64,000 nucleotides of DNA from Rhizobium sp. BK602. Its GTDB lineage: Bacteria; Pseudomonadota; Alphaproteobacteria; Rhizobiales; Rhizobiaceae. Under the pieces are notes generated by a model that had not been told where the DNA came from, did not search any database, and saw only the letters and a program-made list of their open reading frames with translations. A program made the translations under genes and the position numbers. How positions within the stretch are numbered: position 1 is the first letter of the stretch; every line of letters begins with the position of its first letter. The stretch spans positions 372,001-436,000 of the forward strand of contig NZ_JACIBC010000003.1 of assembly GCF_014195095.1 (NCBI RefSeq). The letters run 5' to 3'. This document shows positions 34,777-43,175 of the stretch, piece after piece.

Positions 34777-35768
34777 TGCCTGCTCAGCCCTTGCTCAAGA
34801 TCGAGAACCTGGTGAAGCATTTCCATGTCAGGCTCGGCGCTTTCGGCGAGCGCGCCGCCACCGTCCATGCCCTCGACAATATCGACCTCAACATCATGGA
34901 GGGCGAGACGCTGAGCCTTGTCGGCGAATCCGGCTGCGGCAAGTCGACCACCGGTTTCACCATCCTGAACCTCTACAAGGCGACCAGCGGCAAGGTCCTC
35001 TACAAAGGGCGGGATCTGGCGACCCTGACCGAAAAGCAGATGCGCCCCTTCCGCCGCGACCTGCAAATCGTCTTCCAGGACCCCTATTCGACGCTCAATC
35101 CGCGCATGACCATCGGCGAGGCGATCGGCGAGCCGATCCTCTTCCACAAGCTTTGCAACAGGGCCGAGCTGAAGGACAGGATCACAACGCTGCTCGGCGA
35201 CGTCGGCCTGCCGCCGCGCTTCGCGCAGCGCTATCCGCACGAGCTTTCCGGCGGCCAGCGCCAGCGCGTCGTCATCGCCCGCGCGCTCGCCTGCCAGCCG
35301 AAATTCATCGTCTGCGACGAGGCGATTTCGGCGCTCGACGTCTCGATCCAGGCGCAGATCATCAATTTGCTGCTCGATCTGCAGGAAAAATACGGCCTGA
35401 CCTATCTTTTCATCGCCCATGATCTGGCAGTGGTGCGTCACATCAGCACCCGCGTCGGCGTCATGTATCTGGGGCGGCTGGCGGAGCTTGCGTCGCGCGA
35501 CGCGCTCTTTGGCAATCCGCTGCACCCCTATACGAAAGCGCTGCTGTCGGCGGTTCCCGACACCGATCCGGAGCTGGAGCGCAGCCGCAACCGACAGATC
35601 CTGCAGGGCGATGTACCCAGTCCGCTGAACCCGCCGAGTGGCTGCCGCTTCCACACGCGCTGCCCGATTGCAATGGATGTCTGCGGCAAACTCGTTCCAG
35701 AATGGAAGGAAGCGGCTCCCGGTCATCTCGTCGCATGCCATGCCGTCGGTAAAGGGGCGCATGTATGA
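34776..35768 (+). CDS. ABC transporter ATP-binding protein, DppF/OppF type
   Basis: A 330-residue ATPase with Walker [16 protein letters not shown]-loop IVFQDPYSTLNPRM, signature LSGGQRQRVVIARAL, Walker B FIVCDEAISALDVSIQAQ and H-loop FIAHDLAVVRHI. The Walker B region reads DEAISALD, the usual form for OppF-type subunits of this subgroup. The cysteine-rich C-terminal extension (SGCRFHTRCPIAMDVC) is kept. It ends in an ATGA overlap with the kinase gene, so import and the first catabolic step are translationally coupled. Confidence 0.93.
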   Translation: MPAQPLLKIENLVKHFHVRLGAFGERAATVHALDNIDLNIMEGETLSLVGESGCGKSTTGFTILNLYKATSGKVLYKGRDLATLTEKQMRPFRRDLQIVFQDPYSTLNPRMTIGEAIGEPILFHKLCNRAELKDRITTLLGDVGLPPRFAQRYPHELSGGQRQRVVIARALACQPKFIVCDEAISALDVSIQAQIINLLLDLQEKYGLTYLFIAHDLAVVRHISTRVGVMYLGRLAELASRDALFGNPLHPYTKALLSAVPDTDPELERSRNRQILQGDVPSPLNPPSGCRFHTRCPIAMDVCGKLVPEWKEAAPGHLVACHAVGKGAHV

Positions 35769-36826
35769 AACCAAGAATTGCGATCATTGCCGACGATCTG
35801 ACTGGCGCGCTCGACACCGGCACACCCTTCGTCGATGCCGGCCTTTCGGTCATCGTCGCTGTCGATATCGACGCCATGGAAGAGGCGCTCGCGAGCGGCG
35901 CGGAAGTGGTCGTGATCAATACCGCTTCACGGGCATTGCCAGAGAATGAGGCGACAGCGCGGATCGGCCTTGCCGCCCTCGCCCTCCTTGCGGCGGCGCC
36001 CGATATCGTCCTGAAGAAGATCGATTCCCGGCTCAAAGGGCATGTGGCGGCGGAAAGCACCGCTCTTGCCGCCCATTTCGGCCATCGCAAAATCGTGCTC
36101 GCGCCGGCCATTCCCGATCAAGAGCGCTTCACCCGCAACGGCGAAGTCGTCGGCCGCGGCGTCGAGCGTCCCTTGGCGATCGCCGGTCTTTTCCATGGGC
36201 GCGAGCAAGATCTCCTTATCGCCGACGCCGAAAGCGACGACGATCTGGATCGGCTGGTGGCGGCACATGACTGGAAAACGGTGCTCGCTGTCGGCGCGCG
36301 CGGCATCGGCAGCGCATTTGCGCGACGCATTGGCCGTCCGAATACCGGCCGCAGCGAGTTCATGCCATCCGCCAGGACGCTTCTGGCCTTCGGTTCGCGC
36401 GATCCGATCACAGCGGCTCAGATGGCAAAGCTCGAGGCTTCCGGATGCCTGCGCGGAACGATCGACGCACCGATGGGCGCAATGGTGTACAATGGGGACC
36501 ACGCTCTGCCGCTCCTGCTGCGCTGCAGCGGCGCGATCGTCGATGAAGCGACAGCGGTTGCCGAGCGCTTTGCGAGAGGCGTGAAATCGGTGATAGAGGA
36601 TACGCATCCCGATATGCTGATGGTCGGCGGCGGAGATACGGCCATCGCCGTTTTCCGCGAGCTCGGCATTCGCGTGTTGAGGCCGAAGGGCGAAATAGAA
36701 GCGGGTATTCCATGGTTCGACGTGACGACGGCCGATGGCGGCCGCCTTCGCTGTGCTGTGAAATCGGGAGGCTTTGGGAATTCCGATAGTTTGCTAAGAC
36801 TGATTCCGCAGAATCAGACGGCATGA
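35765..36826 (+). CDS. DUF1537 four-carbon acid sugar kinase
   Basis: A 353-residue kinase of the family shown to phosphorylate D-threonate, L-threonate, D-erythronate and related acids at O4. The sugar-binding N-domain holds IIADDLTGALDTGTPF (residues 7-22) and DIVLKKIDSRLKGHVAAE; the nucleotide-binding C-domain has LMVGGGDTAIAVFREL and the closing CAVKSGGFGNSDSL. It is shorter than the roughly 420 residues common in the family, with a compact linker. It overlaps the importer ATPase by four bases and is followed by the GntR gene. PdxA2, its usual partner, is in the divergent arm. A D-threonate or D-erythronate substrate is the simplest guess. Confidence 0.88.
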   Translation: MKPRIAIIADDLTGALDTGTPFVDAGLSVIVAVDIDAMEEALASGAEVVVINTASRALPENEATARIGLAALALLAAAPDIVLKKIDSRLKGHVAAESTALAAHFGHRKIVLAPAIPDQERFTRNGEVVGRGVERPLAIAGLFHGREQDLLIADAESDDDLDRLVAAHDWKTVLAVGARGIGSAFARRIGRPNTGRSEFMPSARTLLAFGSRDPITAAQMAKLEASGCLRGTIDAPMGAMVYNGDHALPLLLRCSGAIVDEATAVAERFARGVKSVIEDTHPDMLMVGGGDTAIAVFRELGIRVLRPKGEIEAGIPWFDVTTADGGRLRCAVKSGGFGNSDSLLRLIPQNQTA

Positions 36827-36830
36827 GACG

Positions 36831-37616
36831 ATGCCGGCGGGGAGAATGAATTTGGACGACGCAAATGGGGCATCGGCAAATGCACAGGCGGCTTCGGCGG
36901 CCAAGCCCGAGCGTGGCAAGGCCGTGAAGCTGGTCGATCGTGTTTTCGACCAGCTCCTGGAGCGCATCCGGTCGGGAAACTATCCGCCGGATTCGCGCCT
37001 GCCGGGCGAGCATGAGCTTGCCTCCCTGCTCGGCGTCTCTCGCCCGGTCATCCGCGATGCGCTGGCGCGATTGCGTGACCAGGGCATGGTCTATGCGCGC
37101 CAAGGCGCCGGCACTTTCGTCAGCGCCCATGGCTCGCCCACCGCGCAGCTTGCCTACTCTCCGGTCAAGACCATCGCCGACATCCAGCGCTGCTATGAGT
37201 TCCGCCTGACCATCGAGCCCGCCGCCGCCTATTTCGCCGCCAAGAGGCGCGATGAGGCGGCTGTCCGGAAAATAGCCGCCGCCCTTGCCGATCTTCGCGA
37301 GGCGACCAGCCATCAGCTTCATCGAACCGATGCCGATTTCAATTTCCATCGCGCCGTGACGGAAGCAGCGAACAATCATTACTACACCGCATCCATGGAC
37401 GCCCTGAAGGCGCATATCGCCGTGGGCATGCATCTGCATGGCCTGTCACTGCTCGGTCCAAGGCAAGGTCTGGAACAGGTGTTTCAGGAGCATGATGCAA
37501 TTTACAAGGCCATTGCCGAAGGCAAGGCCGAGGAAGCACGCGACCTGATGCAGGCTCATCTTGAGGGCTCCAGGGACCGGCTTTTTGAGGGGCGGGTGCT
37601 CGACCTGTCATTCTAA
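36831..37616 (+). CDS. GntR-family regulator (FCD) of the acid-sugar locus
   Basis: A GntR/FadR-type regulator of up to 261 residues. A flexible N-terminus is followed by the winged helix (VFDQLLERIRSGNYPPDSRLPGEHELASLLGV, then SRPVIRDALARLRDQGMV) and a helical FCD domain with the metal-ligand pattern DADFNFHRAV and EHDAIYKAI. The start is uncertain: ATG at 36831 or 36846, or TTG at 36852 which has the best spacing from GGGGAG. It begins four bases after the kinase stop, so it is the last gene of the importer-kinase operon, and the palindromes in the divergent region are its likely targets. Confidence 0.87.
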   Translation: MPAGRMNLDDANGASANAQAASAAKPERGKAVKLVDRVFDQLLERIRSGNYPPDSRLPGEHELASLLGVSRPVIRDALARLRDQGMVYARQGAGTFVSAHGSPTAQLAYSPVKTIADIQRCYEFRLTIEPAAAYFAAKRRDEAAVRKIAAALADLREATSHQLHRTDADFNFHRAVTEAANNHYYTASMDALKAHIAVGMHLHGLSLLGPRQGLEQVFQEHDAIYKAIAEGKAEEARDLMQAHLEGSRDRLFEGRVLDLSF

Positions 37617-37781
37617 CGGCCCAGCGGTTGCCGTCCCATTTTTTTCCTCATTTCCGCAATATGGGCGATCGCGCGCTTCTTTCTCCATATGAGCTTGAAA
37701 GCCAATCAGGAATAGATCAAACTTCCACTATCGCCAACCAGACGTTGCCGGAAGTTGCGAGATTCAAGCGGATTGATTGCC
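37617..37781. other. Gap between two GntR genes
   Basis: 165 bases without a recognisable gene, terminator or strong promoter. A TTTTTTCC run follows the first GntR gene but has no stem before it. Confidence 0.4.
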
Positions 37782-38507
37782 ATGCCGAAGCCCACAGCCA
37801 AACCCTTGAAAGGTCTTGCTGTCACGATTGCGGACCGGATTCGCACCGCGATCGTCGACGCCGAGTTTGAATTCGGCGAAAGCCTGTCCGAAGATACATT
37901 GGCGGCCGCCTTCGACGTCAGCCGCACGCCTGTGCGCGAAGCCCTGAACATCCTGCAGATGGAGGGCCTGGTGATGATCGTCCCGAAGTCCGGGACCTAT
38001 GTCTTCACACCGACGATGGACGACATCGCCGAACTGTGCGACTTTCGGATTTGCCTGGAACAACAAGCCGTTACGCTAACACCAGTCGAAGCGACAGGAA
38101 GTACGGTCGTCGAATTAAAGCGGCAGCTGGCAGCGATGGATCAAGCAATCACCACCGGTGACATGCAGCTCTATGGTCGGGCCGACACGGCCTTTCATCT
38201 GGCTTTCTTCCAAAATTGCGGCAACAGATATCTCCAGAACGCCTATAGTCGCATCCTCGGCCGGGTCGCGTCCTTGCGCACCCATCTGGCCATCCGTGCA
38301 GAGGGGGAGCCGGAGAGATCCTACCGTGACCATGCCGATATGATCATGCTCCTTGCGAACGGAGAACGGGCCTCTCTTCTGGTGATATTGGCGGCGCATA
38401 TCCTGCGGACCAAGGACAACTACCTCAATGCGTTCCGGCAGCTCTCGGTCAAGGTCGGCACCGGGCGAACCATGCGCCTTCGCCGCCGCTTCGCGCTTAC
38501 CGATTGA
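37782..38507 (+). CDS. Second GntR-family regulator (FCD)
   Basis: A 241-residue GntR-type regulator with the winged helix AVTIADRIRTAIVDAEFEFGESLSEDTLAAAFDV and SRTPVREALNILQMEGLV (residues 14-65), then an FCD domain (CDFRICLEQQAV, ADTAFHLAFFQNCGN, and a late DHADMIMLL). It is not paired with any obvious target; the neighbours are the GntR gene of the acid-sugar locus and a small winged-helix gene in the opposite direction. The target may be elsewhere. The ATG at 37782 is used since it leaves a normal short N-terminus; a frame extension to 37755 starts with TTG. Confidence 0.85.
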   Translation: MPKPTAKPLKGLAVTIADRIRTAIVDAEFEFGESLSEDTLAAAFDVSRTPVREALNILQMEGLVMIVPKSGTYVFTPTMDDIAELCDFRICLEQQAVTLTPVEATGSTVVELKRQLAAMDQAITTGDMQLYGRADTAFHLAFFQNCGNRYLQNAYSRILGRVASLRTHLAIRAEGEPERSYRDHADMIMLLANGERASLLVILAAHILRTKDNYLNAFRQLSVKVGTGRTMRLRRRFALTD

Positions 38508-38539
38508 CGCATGGAAGATCGGTGACGGCAATGCCGGAC

Positions 38540-39004
38540 CTACCGATAATCTCCCTGCAATCGCCGCGCATTGCCGTTGGGTGTCATGACGGTCCGAACG
38601 GCAGGCGCGGCGATGGGAGTCAGCGATGTGCCCTGCCGCTTCTGCAACTCCGGCAGCACCACGGAAAGAGCATTCGCCAGCGCCGAGTGCAGGTTCTTCA
38701 GTACCCTGTACCCAGCAGGCGAAAGCTCCACCCGGTCATCGTCCGACACCACGAAGCCGCTATCCAACAGGGACCAGATGGCCTCCTCCAGCACCGTCGG
38801 CGCGATACCGGTCGACCGCGAAAGCTGCTCCTCTGAAACAGCCCCGGCATTGGACAGGTGATAAAGGACGTTCAATTCGGCGAAGGTAAACATCTTGTCG
38901 TCGAACGTGCTGGCGATCGTCGCCAGCATGATCTTCGCTGCCGATACCGCCGCGGGGTCCAGCCTCAGACCCTCGTCATCGAATATGCGATGCGGTTCAT
39001 CCAT
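38540..39004 (-). CDS. Small winged-helix protein, MarR-like
   Basis: A 154-residue protein. The middle part, MFTFAELNVLYHLSNAGAVSEEQLSRSTGIAPTVLEEAIWSLLDSGFV, has the pattern of a MarR-type winged helix, with a following beta wing (VVSDDDRVELSPAGYRVL). The C-terminal tail (residues 125-154) is not recognised. It may be a regulator, but the DNA-binding surface is acidic for such a protein, so a protein-binding role is possible. Its ATG overlaps the end of a possible 34-codon frame upstream (38997-39101). Confidence 0.7.
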   Translation of the reverse strand: MDEPHRIFDDEGLRLDPAAVSAAKIMLATIASTFDDKMFTFAELNVLYHLSNAGAVSEEQLSRSTGIAPTVLEEAIWSLLDSGFVVSDDDRVELSPAGYRVLKNLHSALANALSVVLPELQKRQGTSLTPIAAPAVRTVMTPNGNARRLQGDYR

Positions 39005-39101
39005 TGCGGCGCCCCCCCTGAAACGAATGCTGCCCGAACTCGTCCGGCAGCGGCCAGCAGGCAGTCATGCCGGCAATGATGAAGCGTACGTCATGGCGCA
39101 T
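38997..39101 (-). CDS. Possible 34-residue leader peptide
   Basis: An ATG at 39101 with GGAG six bases upstream opens a 34-codon frame (MRHDVRFIIAGMTACWPLPD...) that ends in an eight-base overlap, ATGGATGA, with the start of the winged-helix gene. Such overlaps often couple translation. A run of seven G (minus strand, 39012-39018) near its end could allow slippage. No relatives are known to me, so it may be chance. Confidence 0.25.
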   Translation of the reverse strand: MRHDVRFIIAGMTACWPLPDEFGQHSFQGGRRNG

Positions 39102-39135
39102 GGAAAACTCCGCGAGATATGGCCGTCAATATATA

Positions 39136-39154
39136 TACATGCTAGACGTATGTA
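39136..39154. promoter_or_regulatory. AcrR-type operator, imperfect palindrome
   Basis: TACATGC (39136-39142) and GTATGTA (39148-39154) match at six of seven positions, the TACATAC/GTATGTA form bound by AcrR/TtgR-like TetR proteins. It lies 101 bases upstream of the tetR start. Confidence 0.5.
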
Positions 39155-39255
39155 AATGTTCAACCCGACGCTATCGGACTGGAACCGAGAAAATATAAGC
39201 ATGCGCGGCCGCTTCGCAGCTGCTATGGAAAGATGACACTGGTTCAAGGGCCCCC

Positions 39256-39855
39256 ATGAGACGCACGAAAGAACAAGCAGCGGAAACGCGCCGACAAATC
39301 CTTAGATCGGCAGAGGAAGAGTTTCTTGCAAGGGGCTACGAGAACGCAAAGTTGGAAGATATTGCCGCAGCCGCCGGCGTGACGCGTGGCGCGGTGCACT
39401 GGCACTTCAAAAGCAAGCAAGGACTTCTTTTCGCGCTGCGCGATGAATCAAAGCAGGTATTCATCGAATTGGCCGAGCATCTGGCCAAGGAGGATGCCGG
39501 CCAACCGCTCGACGCGCTGGGGGATCTTATATGCGGCGAATTTGCAAAGTGGAGCGCTGACCCGCGGCATCGGGGCATGATGCGGGTGATGTTCTATCTC
39601 GATTTGACGACGATCTGCACCAAGGAACACGATCCCTTCAGGGAAGCGTTGCTGGGCGCGATCGGTAAGGTGCTCGAATTGGCGGAGCAACGGCATGGCC
39701 TTCCCCACCCCTGGACGGTGCAATCCGCCACCTCGGTCATGTACGGTCTCATCGAGGGGCTGCTCATGGGTTGGTGCCGCGAGGACGTCACGTTCGATTT
39801 AGCGCAGCATGGAGCGGCCGTCATCCGGGCGCTGCTGGCAAGCTGGAAGCGCTAA
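39256..39855 (+). CDS. TetR/AcrR-family regulator
   Basis: A 199-residue TetR-type repressor. The N-terminal helix-turn-helix is clear (ETRRQILRSAEEEFLARGYENAKLEDIAAAAGVTRGAVHWHFKSKQGLL, residues 10-58) and the C-terminal ligand domain resembles that of AcrR and TtgR. Such proteins usually repress a divergent RND multidrug pump, but no pump gene is next to it; the gene across the operator is a small winged-helix protein. The pump may have been lost, or the target may be distant. The porin gene downstream is separated by 282 bases and likely has its own promoter. Confidence 0.87.
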   Translation: MRRTKEQAAETRRQILRSAEEEFLARGYENAKLEDIAAAAGVTRGAVHWHFKSKQGLLFALRDESKQVFIELAEHLAKEDAGQPLDALGDLICGEFAKWSADPRHRGMMRVMFYLDLTTICTKEHDPFREALLGAIGKVLELAEQRHGLPHPWTVQSATSVMYGLIEGLLMGWCREDVTFDLAQHGAAVIRALLASWKR

Positions 39856-39993
39856 GCCGCATGCCGGCGGCAAGGAGCGATGTCATGCCAGACGCCATCC
39901 CAACACGCGCAATGAGCGTCGGCGCGATAGTGACATTCTCGCAACATTCTTGACTGCTGTGCTCAACGAGCCGTCATTTTATTGTATCAATCA

Positions 39994-40021
39994 TTGTTGC
40001 AGAATCAAAAAGCTGTATATT
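39994..40021 (+). promoter_or_regulatory. Candidate porin promoter and structured leader
   Basis: TTGTTG (39994-39999) and TATATT (40016-40021) are 16 bases apart, about 117 bases before the porin start. The leader that follows contains small hairpins (for example CCCGAAAGGG near 40047). The rest of the 39856-40137 gap shows no gene. Confidence 0.4.
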
Positions 40022-40137
40022 TAGGGCTGCGGTTAGGGACCGCTACCCGAAAGGGTTTTACGAAACGGGACCGGGATGGGGACGTCGATTTTTCGGCGCG
40101 ATTACCTGTGCCCAATCGAGACAAGATTGGAGTTATT

Positions 40138-41232
40138 ATGAACATCAAGAGCCTTCTTCTCGGCTCCGCTGCTGCGCTTGCAGCAGTTTCCGGTGCGCAC
40201 GCGGCTGACGCTGTTGTTGCCGCTGAGCCGGAGCCGCTCGAATACGTCCGCATCTGCGACGCATACGGCGCTGGCTACTTCTTCATTCCAGGCACCGAAA
40301 CCTGCCTCAAGATCGGTGGCAAGGTCCGTACCGAAGGTCAGTGGTACGATGCCTACAGCCCGACCAACAAGACCGGCACGCTGTGGCACACCCGCGCCGA
40401 ACTGAATCTCAACACCGCGACCGATACCGAGTACGGCCCGCTGAAGACCGAAACGGTCATTCGTTGGGACTGGCAGGAAGGTAATGCCACATCCACGAAG
40501 CTCCTGTTCGCCAACATCAGCCTTGGCGGCTTCCTGGTTGGTAAGGCAGACTCTCAGTTCAACGCCTTCGCCGGTTACGCTGGCGACGTCATCAACGACG
40601 ACGTTGTCTATGACGGCCCGTATGAACTGAACCAGATCACCTACAACTACGACGCTGGCAATGGCTTCACGGCCGTGATCTCGGTCGAAGACTCCAATTC
40701 TTCCGGCAACGGCAATTCCTACGGCTCCGGCTGGTGGACCACGGAAGACGAAGCTAACCACTACGCGCCGGACGCTGTCGCTGGTGTTGGCTACAAGGTT
40801 GGTAACTTCGGCTTCAAGGTCGTCGGCGGCTACGACTCGATCGTTGAAGAAGGCGCCATCAAGGCTCGCGTCGACGCCGACTTCGGCACGTTCTCGGCCT
40901 TCTTGATGGGCGGCTGGAACACGGACGGCGACAAGCTCAACAAGTATGCCGGCACGAACCTCGATCGTTCTGCTTGCCCGGTTGACGACGAGTCGAAGTG
41001 CGGCTGGGGTGATTGGGCCGTCTGGGGCGGCGTAGCCGTTCCGATCAACGAAAAGCTGAAGTGGAACCTGCAGCTCGCCTACACCGACTCGAAGATCTTC
41101 GCAGCGACCACGAACGTCAAGTTCAACCCGGTCAAGAACCTGCTGATCCAGCCGGAAGTTTCCTACACCAACTGGGATTCGGTCAACGAAGATCAGTGGG
41201 CTGGTATCCTCCGCTTCGAGCGTAACTTCTAA
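40138..41232 (+). CDS. Outer-membrane porin, Porin_2 (Rhizobiales) family
   Basis: A 364-residue outer-membrane beta-barrel. A Sec signal peptide (MNIKSLLLGSAAALAAVSGAHA) is cleaved before ADAVVAAEPEP; the next part, EYVRICDAYGAGYFFIPGTETCLKIGG, with two cysteines is the hallmark of alphaproteobacterial Porin_2 proteins such as RopA and Omp2b. It ends with a C-terminal aromatic residue (RFERNF), as required for barrel assembly. Codon use leans to GCT, GTT and GGT more than its neighbours, which suits a very highly expressed protein. It forms trimers for diffusion of small hydrophilic solutes. A terminator follows. Confidence 0.95.
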   Translation: MNIKSLLLGSAAALAAVSGAHAADAVVAAEPEPLEYVRICDAYGAGYFFIPGTETCLKIGGKVRTEGQWYDAYSPTNKTGTLWHTRAELNLNTATDTEYGPLKTETVIRWDWQEGNATSTKLLFANISLGGFLVGKADSQFNAFAGYAGDVINDDVVYDGPYELNQITYNYDAGNGFTAVISVEDSNSSGNGNSYGSGWWTTEDEANHYAPDAVAGVGYKVGNFGFKVVGGYDSIVEEGAIKARVDADFGTFSAFLMGGWNTDGDKLNKYAGTNLDRSACPVDDESKCGWGDWAVWGGVAVPINEKLKWNLQLAYTDSKIFAATTNVKFNPVKNLLIQPEVSYTNWDSVNEDQWAGILRFERNF

Positions 41233-41284
41233 TCCAGCGGATTAGTTTCTGATCCGATTGACCTCCGATCAGCAAACGGGGATT

Positions 41285-41312
41285 GGTCCGGTTTTCCCTG
41301 CCGGACCTTTCC
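41285..41312 (+). terminator. Terminator after the porin gene
   Basis: GGTCCGG (41285-41291) pairs perfectly with CCGGACC (41301-41307) around TTTTCCCTG and is followed by TTTCCTT. It also lies 22 bases before the end of the convergent Rrf2 gene. Confidence 0.75.
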
Positions 41313-41333
41313 TTGCCTTGACGAAGGGAAATT

Positions 41334-41837
41334 TCAGTTCTGTAGCGTTTCGAGCTTTTCGGCCGCTGCGCCCTGTGGGCAACTCTCGGGATTGCCCGCT
41401 TGCAGCTCTTGTTGCTGCAACTCCTGCAACTGATGAAGCATATCCGCGATGGTCACCTGGCTCAGCGCCGCCTCGACGGCGGCTTCGGCCTGGCGTTCCA
41501 CGCAATCGAACAATGTCGGAATATGCTTGCTGACGGGACATTCGCACCGCACGTCGCCGCGCGCAGCCCAGAGCTTCTTGTCGGAAATGACCGTGCTATA
41601 GATATCGTGAAGACTGATTTCACTGGCTCGCCGGCCAAGACGGATACCGCCGTTCTTGCCGATCGACGAAATCAATATTCCGCTCTGGCTCAGCGGCGCC
41701 AGCAGTTTACGAACGAAACTGGGATTGGCTCCGAGACCAGCGGCCAAATCAAAACTCGTGCACCGCGAGCCATCCTGGTTGCGCACGGCCACGGTCAATA
41801 CAATCTGAAATGCCGTCGGAAACCGCGTATCGATCAT
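41334..41837 (-). CDS. Rrf2-family transcriptional regulator
   Basis: A 167-residue Rrf2-type regulator. The winged helix is seen in TSFDLAAGLGANPSFVRKLLAPLSQSGILISSIGKNGGIRLGR (residues 27-69). Three cysteines (C98, C100, C112) lie where Rrf2 proteins bind an iron-sulfur cluster, though the C-X-C-X11-C spacing differs from IscR, so redox sensing by thiols is also possible. The C-terminus is glutamine-rich (HQLQELQQQELQ). The start at 41837 has AGGGAA upstream; the open frame further out is not used. RirA, the rhizobial iron regulator, is in the same family, but this protein is not obviously RirA. Confidence 0.85.
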   Translation of the reverse strand: MIDTRFPTAFQIVLTVAVRNQDGSRCTSFDLAAGLGANPSFVRKLLAPLSQSGILISSIGKNGGIRLGRRASEISLHDIYSTVISDKKLWAARGDVRCECPVSKHIPTLFDCVERQAEAAVEAALSQVTIADMLHQLQELQQQELQAGNPESCPQGAAAEKLETLQN

Positions 41838-42058
41838 GAATTCCCTATAGCTCAGCTTAACACAACAATCCAGTGCTGCAGCATAGCGACTCAATCGCGG
41901 CCAAAAGAAGAATGAAAACCCCGCCCGAAGGCATGACATGAAGCAGTAGACGCCGCGACCTAGTCTATAATCTTCTTCTCAAGAGGGGGTGAAAGCCGGC
42001 GGTTGGCGCGCTTCTTTCGTTCAGGCATTGGCTCGAATGAGACTATCTGCATAACGTG
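41838..42058. other. 221-base gap upstream of the Rrf2 gene
   Basis: Holds the presumed promoter of the Rrf2 gene and the end of the lacI-like transcript. No gene, strong stem-loop or clear palindrome was seen. Confidence 0.4.
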
Positions 42059-43090
42059 TCAGAGCGTAGGCGGCATATTGTAAGGGGTAATAATCTCCAC
42101 CGCCGACGACACCGCCGAGGCGATATGACCCTTCATCTGGCCGCTCATGATGGCGCGAAATGCGGAGCGGGCATCGGTTCGCAGATCATGATGCAGCACG
42201 AACCCGATCTTGCCCGCACCCAGCAGGGCACGATTGTCGGCATCGAGATCATGCGCGACAAAAATCCGGATCGGCCTTCCCGCCTCTTCGAAGGCGGCGC
42301 AGACCGCCCGATTGCCGCCGCCGATGGAATAGACCGCATTGATCGTCGCATCCGCTGCGATCGCACGGGCCGCAAGTGTTCCCGTCGCCGCATCCGTGCC
42401 GTGCCCTTCACTGATTTCGGCAATGCTCAGTTGACGATAGCGTTCTCGCAAGAGGCGGCGAAAGCCGATCTCCCTTTCCTCCTCGCCACGAAAACGGCCG
42501 CTCGACAGGGTCACCAGCACTTTCCCGGCGGCGCCATCCAAATGCGTACCGATCAGGTAGGCCGCCGTTTCGCCGGCGGCGCGATTGTCGGCGCCGGCAT
42601 AAGCGGCACGGAGAGAGTTCGGCAGATCCGTCACCAAGGTGACCACCGTGATGCCGGCCTTCGCCACCCGCTCGACGGCAGCGACGATCTCGGGAATATC
42701 CGGTGCTTTCAAAACGATGCCATGCGTGCCCCGCAGCCGGATGCGGTCGAGCAATTGCACGAGTTCCGCCGGCCTCATCACTTCGGCGAAATGAAAGCGG
42801 CAGCGAAAAACCGTCGGCAGGCAGGTTGCCACCTCCGCTTCGAAGGCGGCCCGGACGGCATCGGAAAACCGCTCCGGCGCCTCCATGACGATATCGATCG
42901 CCAGCGTCCGCCCGCCGACGGCGATGCCTGCCTGCTGCTTTTCCAGTTCGGCGATCGCCGCCTTGACCCGCAACTCGGTCTGCCGGCGCACGCCCGGCCG
43001 ACCGTTCAGCACCCGGTCGACGGTGGCGGTGCTCAACCCCGCCTGAAAGGCGATATCCTTGACGAGAAACGGATGTGACATGGCGCTCAT
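42059..43090 (-). CDS. LacI-family transcriptional regulator
   Basis: A 343-residue LacI-type regulator. The headpiece is VKDIAFQAGLSTATVDRVLNGRPGVRRQTELRV (residues 10-42), followed by a periplasmic-binding-like effector domain of the type 1 fold (TLAIDIVMEAPERFSDAVRAAF onward, with YAGADNRAAGETAAYLI and YSIGGGNRAVCAAFEE). The start is 43090 or 43081; neither has a good ribosome-binding site. It is divergent from a PhyH-type dioxygenase/SDR pair, which it probably controls. The effector should be a sugar or polyol, the usual ligands of this fold. Confidence 0.87.
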   Translation of the reverse strand: MSAMSHPFLVKDIAFQAGLSTATVDRVLNGRPGVRRQTELRVKAAIAELEKQQAGIAVGGRTLAIDIVMEAPERFSDAVRAAFEAEVATCLPTVFRCRFHFAEVMRPAELVQLLDRIRLRGTHGIVLKAPDIPEIVAAVERVAKAGITVVTLVTDLPNSLRAAYAGADNRAAGETAAYLIGTHLDGAAGKVLVTLSSGRFRGEEEREIGFRRLLRERYRQLSIAEISEGHGTDAATGTLAARAIAADATINAVYSIGGGNRAVCAAFEEAGRPIRIFVAHDLDADNRALLGAGKIGFVLHHDLRTDARSAFRAIMSGQMKGHIASAVSSAVEIITPYNMPPTL

Positions 43091-43175
43091 TTTGATGGTT
43101 TTTTGATGGATTCGTGATCTATAACACAGTCGCACCTTGCGTATAGTGCCTTCATCAGCGATGGAGGAACACCTG

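Noticed and set aside
41334..41837. RirA itself
   Set aside because: It is an Rrf2 protein, but the cysteine spacing differs from the IscR/RirA pattern and the neighbours are not iron genes.
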